From: Rosistilla ulvae
GTDB lineage: Bacteria > Planctomycetota > Planctomycetia > Pirellulales > Pirellulaceae
Length of the DNA stretch: 64,000 nucleotides
Direction of reading: 5' to 3'
Assembly: GCF_007741475.1 (NCBI RefSeq)
Contig: NZ_CP036261.1
Span: 4,961,798-5,025,797, forward strand
A program made the translations under genes and the position numbers. Shown one piece after another: positions 59,578 to 64,000 of the stretch (the stretch's first letter is position 1; the number at the start of each line of letters is the position of its first letter). The notes below the pieces were generated by a model. That model made no database searches and was not told the origin of the DNA. It worked only from the letters and a program-made list of their open reading frames with translations.

Positions 59578-62500
59578 TTAGAGCCCCAAGCCCAACGGGT
59601 TGTTGAGCGTTTCGTGCCCCTGTTGGATCGACTTCGACGGCATCTCGCACATCACACGTTCGACCGTCAATGTTTCCTTCACATGAGTCAGCGGTTGCAA
59701 GGTTTGGTAGGTCGAATTGGAATGATTGAGACCGAAGCCAGGGATGGCAGTGCCCGACGCATCGGTCTGTTCGATTTCAATGCGGTAGTGTTCAAAATTG
59801 TTGACTCCCTGGAATTGCATGATCCAATTCCCACCGATGTCAGCAACCGTGGTACGCTCTCCGATCAATCGTCCACTGGAATCATAGATTCTGCCGACGA
59901 TCTGGCTTCCGTAATTGGCATGTCCCGAAACGATCGGCTCTGCCGCCAATGCGAAGATCTGCATCGACAGTGGCCCCTTCGCCAAATCGGAATCGAAACT
60001 TCGCTCGGAGATGTCGCGACCAAATCCCTTGGTGAAGTCATTCAGCGAATCGAAGGCAAATGCCGCGCGGACCTCCACATCGATCGTTGCCGACGCGGTC
60101 CCGCCATACGGATCCTCGACCAAATATCGGAATGAGGTCTCGCCGACGAAATTGGTATGGGGCGTCAATGTCAGCGTGCCGTTGGGATTCACCACGACCG
60201 ACGCGTTGTCGGGCTGGGTCAGCACGATCACCGTCAACGGATCGCCGTTGGGATCGTAGGCGTTTTGAAGCACGGGAATCACCGTCGAAATGTTTGCACC
60301 GACCTTGATCTGGCTGTCGCCCACTTGCGGCGGTTCGTTTTCACCGTGAATCGTCACGACGACTTGCCCCGTATCGGTCCCTCCCTGCCCGTCGCTGATC
60401 GTGTACGCAAATTGATCGAGCGCCGATTGGCCAACGCCTAAATTATCGAACTGCCCATTGGGATCATATTGGTAGCTACCATCGGCATGGATCTGCACGA
60501 TCGCCCCCGATTGCAACGTCACCGCGCTGCCGACCGCGGCCGGATCGCCGTTGACAGCGACCACTTGCAGCGGCGTATCGCCATCGGGATCGTAGTCCGA
60601 TCCGTTGCCACCCAACAGTTGTCCGTGATACACATTCGACTCGTGGACCGTACCGGTATGTTCGACGGCGACCGGCGCCACGTTGTGGACGTTCCAGGTG
60701 AAGCTTTGCGTAGCGGTCAGCCCTTCGACGTCGGTCGCCGTGATCTGCACGGCGTAGGGCCCCGTTTGCGACGCGTCGCCCGACGACGTGCCGCTGATGA
60801 TCCCCGTCGCCGAATCGAGACTCAGCCCCGTGGGCAAGCTGCCATTGTCGGCGTAGGTCAGCACGTCGGTCGCATCGCGATCGCCGAAGTATCCACGGAC
60901 GTCCAACGGCACAATCGTTTGACCGTCGTAAGCGGTCTGCGATTCGATTGTCCCTTCGGCAGTTGGCGATTCGTTGAGCCCCGACACCACGACGATCAGT
61001 TCCGCGTTGCTGGTACTGCCATCGGCGTCGGCGATCTGATAGGTGAAGAGATCGTTGGCCGTCTGCCCATCGCCAAGCTCTTGGAATGCCGATCGCGCGG
61101 GATCGGCTTGGTACGCAAAGCCGCCATCGGCGCTCAGCGTCAACCAACCGAAGAGACCATTGATCGGGGAGCCGACCTGGTGTTCGAATCCGCTAGGGTC
61201 GGATGATCCCACGACGACGCTGCGGATCGGGTCGGCCGCCGGTCCGTTGGCGCCATAGATATCGTTGTCGGTGACGTTGCCGGTCAGCGGAACGCCCGGC
61301 GAACCGTTGTCGTATTCGAGGTCATCGTGGGCGACCGGAGCGTCATCGACGATGGCGATCAACATCGTCTTCTGCACTTCGTCGCCGTACGTGTCTTTCA
61401 CCGCCAAGGTGATCGATTCGCTGCCTTGTCCGCTGGCGTGGTCAACGGGACTTGTCAGCGTGAATTTGTACTCGACCAATCCAGTGGCTTGGTCGTAGGA
61501 AAGGATTTGAATCGAACCATGAGACGTTGCGACCATGATCGGCGCGACCGAGACCCAATTCAATTGGTTCGCGGAGAGCGCCGTTCCGGCAACCTTCAAT
61601 TGAACCAGGCCACGCGGGGCGATCACCAGAAAGCTGCCGCTGGCCGTTGCGCCGGCCGGATCTGCCGTGCTGCCCGTACTCAAATCGGCTTCTTCGACCG
61701 AAGCATCGGTCCCCGCCACGAGGCCTTCGTCCTGCGTGCCGATGATCGTCGGCGTGCCGAGAATTGTGAAGGTGATCGTGGCCGTCGATTGGCTGCCGTC
61801 GGCATCGGTGATCTGATACGTGAAAACATCGGTCAATGATTCATCGGGCCCCAATGCGGCCACTTGAGCGTTGGCATAATCGGGCGTGTACATGTAAGCC
61901 CCATCGGCCTGCAGCACCAGCGAACCGAAGGCGCCCGCCACGGGAAGCCCCAGATTGCCCGACGTGTTGTCCGGCGATCCGGTTCCCGCGACGACGCCAG
62001 TAACAGGAGCGGAGACTTGATCGGCACCGACGCGATCAACGACGCCGTCGCTGAAGTTCGGGTCGCTGCCGCTTCCCTGTCCGGTGACGACATTCCCATC
62101 GGCAACGCTCGACGGGTTTCCAGCGACATTGATGACTTCGTCCCAGTCGTCGTTGGCGATGGCGAGATCATCGACAATGTAGATCACCAGCGTCACGGCG
62201 GTTTGGTCGCCATCGAGATCTCGTGCAATCAAGCCGATCGATTCGGTTGCGGTACCGCCGGAATGGTCCGCAGCGGATGTCAATTCGTAACGATAGTCGA
62301 CCTGGCCGCTGGCCGAATCGTAGCTGTCGATCGTCAACTGGCCATGCGTGGTCGCAATCACAACAGGTACTGTCTGTGCATTCAACAGCTGAGCCGTAGT
62401 GATTGAAACTCCAGCAACCTGTAACGATTCGATCTGATCCCCGACCTGAAGCACAAACGATCCGCTGGTCGTCGCGCCTCCCGGCATCGCCGCGGAACCG

Positions 62501-64000
62501 GTCGCCAGATGACTCTCATCGACCGATGCATCGGTGCCCGAATGGATCCCGTCGTCGATCCCATCGATGCTCAACGGATCGTCGATCCCATCGATCTGAA
62601 TCGTTACGGTGGCAGTCGCGAAGCCGCCATGAAAATCGGAGATTTGGTAGCTGAACGAATCGGTCACCTGTTCCCCCGAACCGAGGTGATCAAACGCGGT
62701 GCCGGGATCAAAGCGGAACGTTCCATCGGAGAACATTTGGATCGTTGCCCCACTTGGCAAGGCGAAGACATCTCCCGACGCAAACGCTTGGCCGTTGATC
62801 TGAGTGACTGTCAACGTGTCGCCATCGGGATCCGAATCGACGCCGCCGCCATTGTCGGCCAACAGATGGCCGTCCAACGGAGTATCTTGATCGGTGACAA
62901 ACGAGTCGTTCACCGCGACGGGCAAGTCGTTGACCGACGCGACCAAAACGGTCGACATCACCGGTGCCGACGCCAACCCGGATGCATCGGTCAGGACAAA
63001 TTCGAACGTCCGTTGGCCGTAGCTCGGGTTTTGCGAAGTGTTTTCATACTGGAGACCACGGATCAAGAGATCGAGATCGGATTGCGGGATCGCGCTACCC
63101 GACCCGCTGTGATTTGTGATCGTGAACGATTGGGTGTATTGGTTGTAACCGATATCGACGACCGATCCGCCGACGGCAAGTCCCGTCCAATTGCCGCTGC
63201 TGGAGAGATCGACCGCCTGGCCTGCGATCGTCACCCATTCGGCATTTGCGTCGACAATCCCCGACAGGGTGACCGTCAGTTGCACCAGATCGGCCTCGCC
63301 GCCATCGCTCGCATCGGCGTTGGCACCCGCATCGACAGCCACCGCCGGATCTCCTTCGCTAAACGCGGCCGAATCGTTGGCATCCAGCACGCTGAACTTC
63401 GCTTGGAAGTTGTCGTATTGAACGACATCGCCGCCGCTGCTGTCATAGAGATAGACGCGGAAGTAGAGCGTTTCGCCAGCGACGACGGAAATCGCTGTCG
63501 CAAGATCGCGATCGATCGCGACGCCGTCTCCCGAGACGAGATCGTTGGCAACGATCGTTGTCGCCGTCGCAAAATCGGGATCGCGCGAGACGACGACGGT
63601 TCGCAAATAGTCGGGGCCGCCGGTCGGTTTGAACATCTCGATGCCGGTCAGCAGCAGATGATGGTCCTGCGGCAGCGGATCGGCAACGGTAACCGAATAG
63701 GCGAGATAGTCCTCGTCGGCGATCGCGTTGGCCAGCGTCGCCGCGTCGACACCTTGGATCGATGCCGAACCGCCACCGATCGCGATGTTCAGCCCGCCAT
63801 GGCTGGTCTCATTCGCGGCGGCGGCGACCAACGTCGGATCCTGCAGCTCGGGGGCGACCGTTCCGCTGCCGTGCGTCCACTGCGCCAGAGGCAGATCGAC
63901 CACCGCAGTCGGCGTTTGTTCGAGTGTCACTTCGGGTCGCGAATCGGAGGGGACAACCGCCACTTGCACAGCGACCGTTTGCTCGGCCCCCAACGCATCC
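59578..64000 (-). CDS. Giant surface protein with cadherin/tandem-95/VCBS-type repeats, C-terminal part
   Basis: The minus frame is open to the right edge, so the N-terminus lies outside; about 1474 residues are visible. Repeats of 90-180 residues include VAVNDSFVTDQDTPLDGHLL, SFSYQISDFHGGFATATVTI, DVFTYQITDADGSQSTATIT, LFTYQIADADGSTSNAELIV and QFAYTISDGQGGTDTGQVVV; the block DRDATDVLTYADNGSLPTGL with SLDSATGIISG is a putative-Ig domain. The last 140 residues (GRIYDSSGRLIGERTTVADI) form a separate domain. Acidic Asp/Asn runs fit calcium binding. The protein is probably exported and used for adhesion; the terminus gives no classical sorting motif. Confidence 0.88.
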   Translation of the reverse strand, partial: DALGAEQTVAVQVAVVPSDSRPEVTLEQTPTAVVDLPLAQWTHGSGTVAPELQDPTLVAAAANETSHGGLNIAIGGGSASIQGVDAATLANAIADEDYLAYSVTVADPLPQDHHLLLTGIEMFKPTGGPDYLRTVVVSRDPDFATATTIVANDLVSGDGVAIDRDLATAISVVAGETLYFRVYLYDSSGGDVVQYDNFQAKFSVLDANDSAAFSEGDPAVAVDAGANADASDGGEADLVQLTVTLSGIVDANAEWVTIAGQAVDLSSSGNWTGLAVGGSVVDIGYNQYTQSFTITNHSGSGSAIPQSDLDLLIRGLQYENTSQNPSYGQRTFEFVLTDASGLASAPVMSTVLVASVNDLPVAVNDSFVTDQDTPLDGHLLADNGGGVDSDPDGDTLTVTQINGQAFASGDVFALPSGATIQMFSDGTFRFDPGTAFDHLGSGEQVTDSFSYQISDFHGGFATATVTIQIDGIDDPLSIDGIDDGIHSGTDASVDESHLATGSAAMPGGATTSGSFVLQVGDQIESLQVAGVSITTAQLLNAQTVPVVIATTHGQLTIDSYDSASGQVDYRYELTSAADHSGGTATESIGLIARDLDGDQTAVTLVIYIVDDLAIANDDWDEVINVAGNPSSVADGNVVTGQGSGSDPNFSDGVVDRVGADQVSAPVTGVVAGTGSPDNTSGNLGLPVAGAFGSLVLQADGAYMYTPDYANAQVAALGPDESLTDVFTYQITDADGSQSTATITFTILGTPTIIGTQDEGLVAGTDASVEEADLSTGSTADPAGATASGSFLVIAPRGLVQLKVAGTALSANQLNWVSVAPIMVATSHGSIQILSYDQATGLVEYKFTLTSPVDHASGQGSESITLAVKDTYGDEVQKTMLIAIVDDAPVAHDDLEYDNGSPGVPLTGNVTDNDIYGANGPAADPIRSVVVGSSDPSGFEHQVGSPINGLFGWLTLSADGGFAYQADPARSAFQELGDGQTANDLFTYQIADADGSTSNAELIVVVSGLNESPTAEGTIESQTAYDGQTIVPLDVRGYFGDRDATDVLTYADNGSLPTGLSLDSATGIISGTSSGDASQTGPYAVQITATDVEGLTATQSFTWNVHNVAPVAVEHTGTVHESNVYHGQLLGGNGSDYDPDGDTPLQVVAVNGDPAAVGSAVTLQSGAIVQIHADGSYQYDPNGQFDNLGVGQSALDQFAYTISDGQGGTDTGQVVVTIHGENEPPQVGDSQIKVGANISTVIPVLQNAYDPNGDPLTVIVLTQPDNASVVVNPNGTLTLTPHTNFVGETSFRYLVEDPYGGTASATIDVEVRAAFAFDSLNDFTKGFGRDISERSFDSDLAKGPLSMQIFALAAEPIVSGHANYGSQIVGRIYDSSGRLIGERTTVADIGGNWIMQFQGVNNFEHYRIEIEQTDASGTAIPGFGLNHSNSTYQTLQPLTHVKETLTVERVMCEMPSKSIQQGHETLNNPLGLGL

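Noticed and set aside
1-64000. tRNA, rRNA, riboswitch or integrase gene
   Set aside because: None recognised on reading; a dedicated search with covariance models could still find a small RNA.

Overview
The window looks like a chromosomal segment of a planctomycete, most likely a Pirellulaceae member of the Rhodopirellula/Rosistilla type. This rests on a Planctomycetes-Verrucomicrobia (PVM) type bacterial microcompartment (BMC) locus, a Minf_1886-family protein, large secreted amidohydrolases, a tandem-repeat surface protein, frequent GTG/TTG starts and long shadow ORFs from strong codon bias. No rRNA, tRNA or CRISPR array was seen.

Layout. 1-7.7 kb: the 3' part of a PVM-type BMC operon (PduL, two BMC-H, acetate kinase, three BMC-P, CoA-acylating aldehyde dehydrogenase, an unknown putative cargo, class II aldolase, lactate/malate dehydrogenase). 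It fits fucose/rhamnose breakdown through lactaldehyde. 7.9-9.7 kb: a sugar-acid dehydratase. 9.8-15.3 kb (minus): a CheX-histidine kinase/response regulator pair, and an RND-type exporter with a methyltransferase. 15.8-21.4 kb: ECF sigma and anti-sigma factor, a ribbon-helix-helix protein with a palindrome cluster upstream, KDPG aldolase and KDG kinase (a possible lower pathway for the dehydratase product), and a Minf_1886 protein. 21.4-22.0 kb: four 87-bp palindromic repeats. 22-30.6 kb: hydrolase, DUF3592 protein, PEGA lipoprotein, PP2C phosphatase, secreted protein, ABC exporter. 30.8-35.3 kb: ArgJ, a CNNM/CBS transporter, a flippase-like membrane protein, PurQ. 35.4-40.8 kb (minus): a respiratory maturation operon (cytochrome c, CtaA, CtaB, ABC exporter).

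41-48.9 kb is the most unusual part. After a hicAB pair whose toxin carries an internal stop, there is a 6-kb array of seven integron attC sites with all cassette genes on the plus strand and no integrase gene in the window (a CALIN-type array). Its cassettes carry a TIR-domain protein with a membrane partner (candidate defence pair), a SUKH protein, an ORF split by an IS630 element with TA duplication, an ankyrin protein, two toxin-antitoxin modules and an ORF-less cassette. Three toxin genes (hicA and the two cassette toxins) are broken while all three antitoxins are intact.

48.9-64 kb: a secreted glycosidase-like protein, two translationally coupled amidohydrolase-family proteins in which two of three domains lack the metal-binding HxH, a voltage-gated ion channel, a DUF485/ActP-like symporter pair with an unusual hydrophilic insertion, an LpxH-like metallophosphoesterase, and the C-terminal 1.47 kilo-residues of a giant repeat-rich surface protein running off the window.
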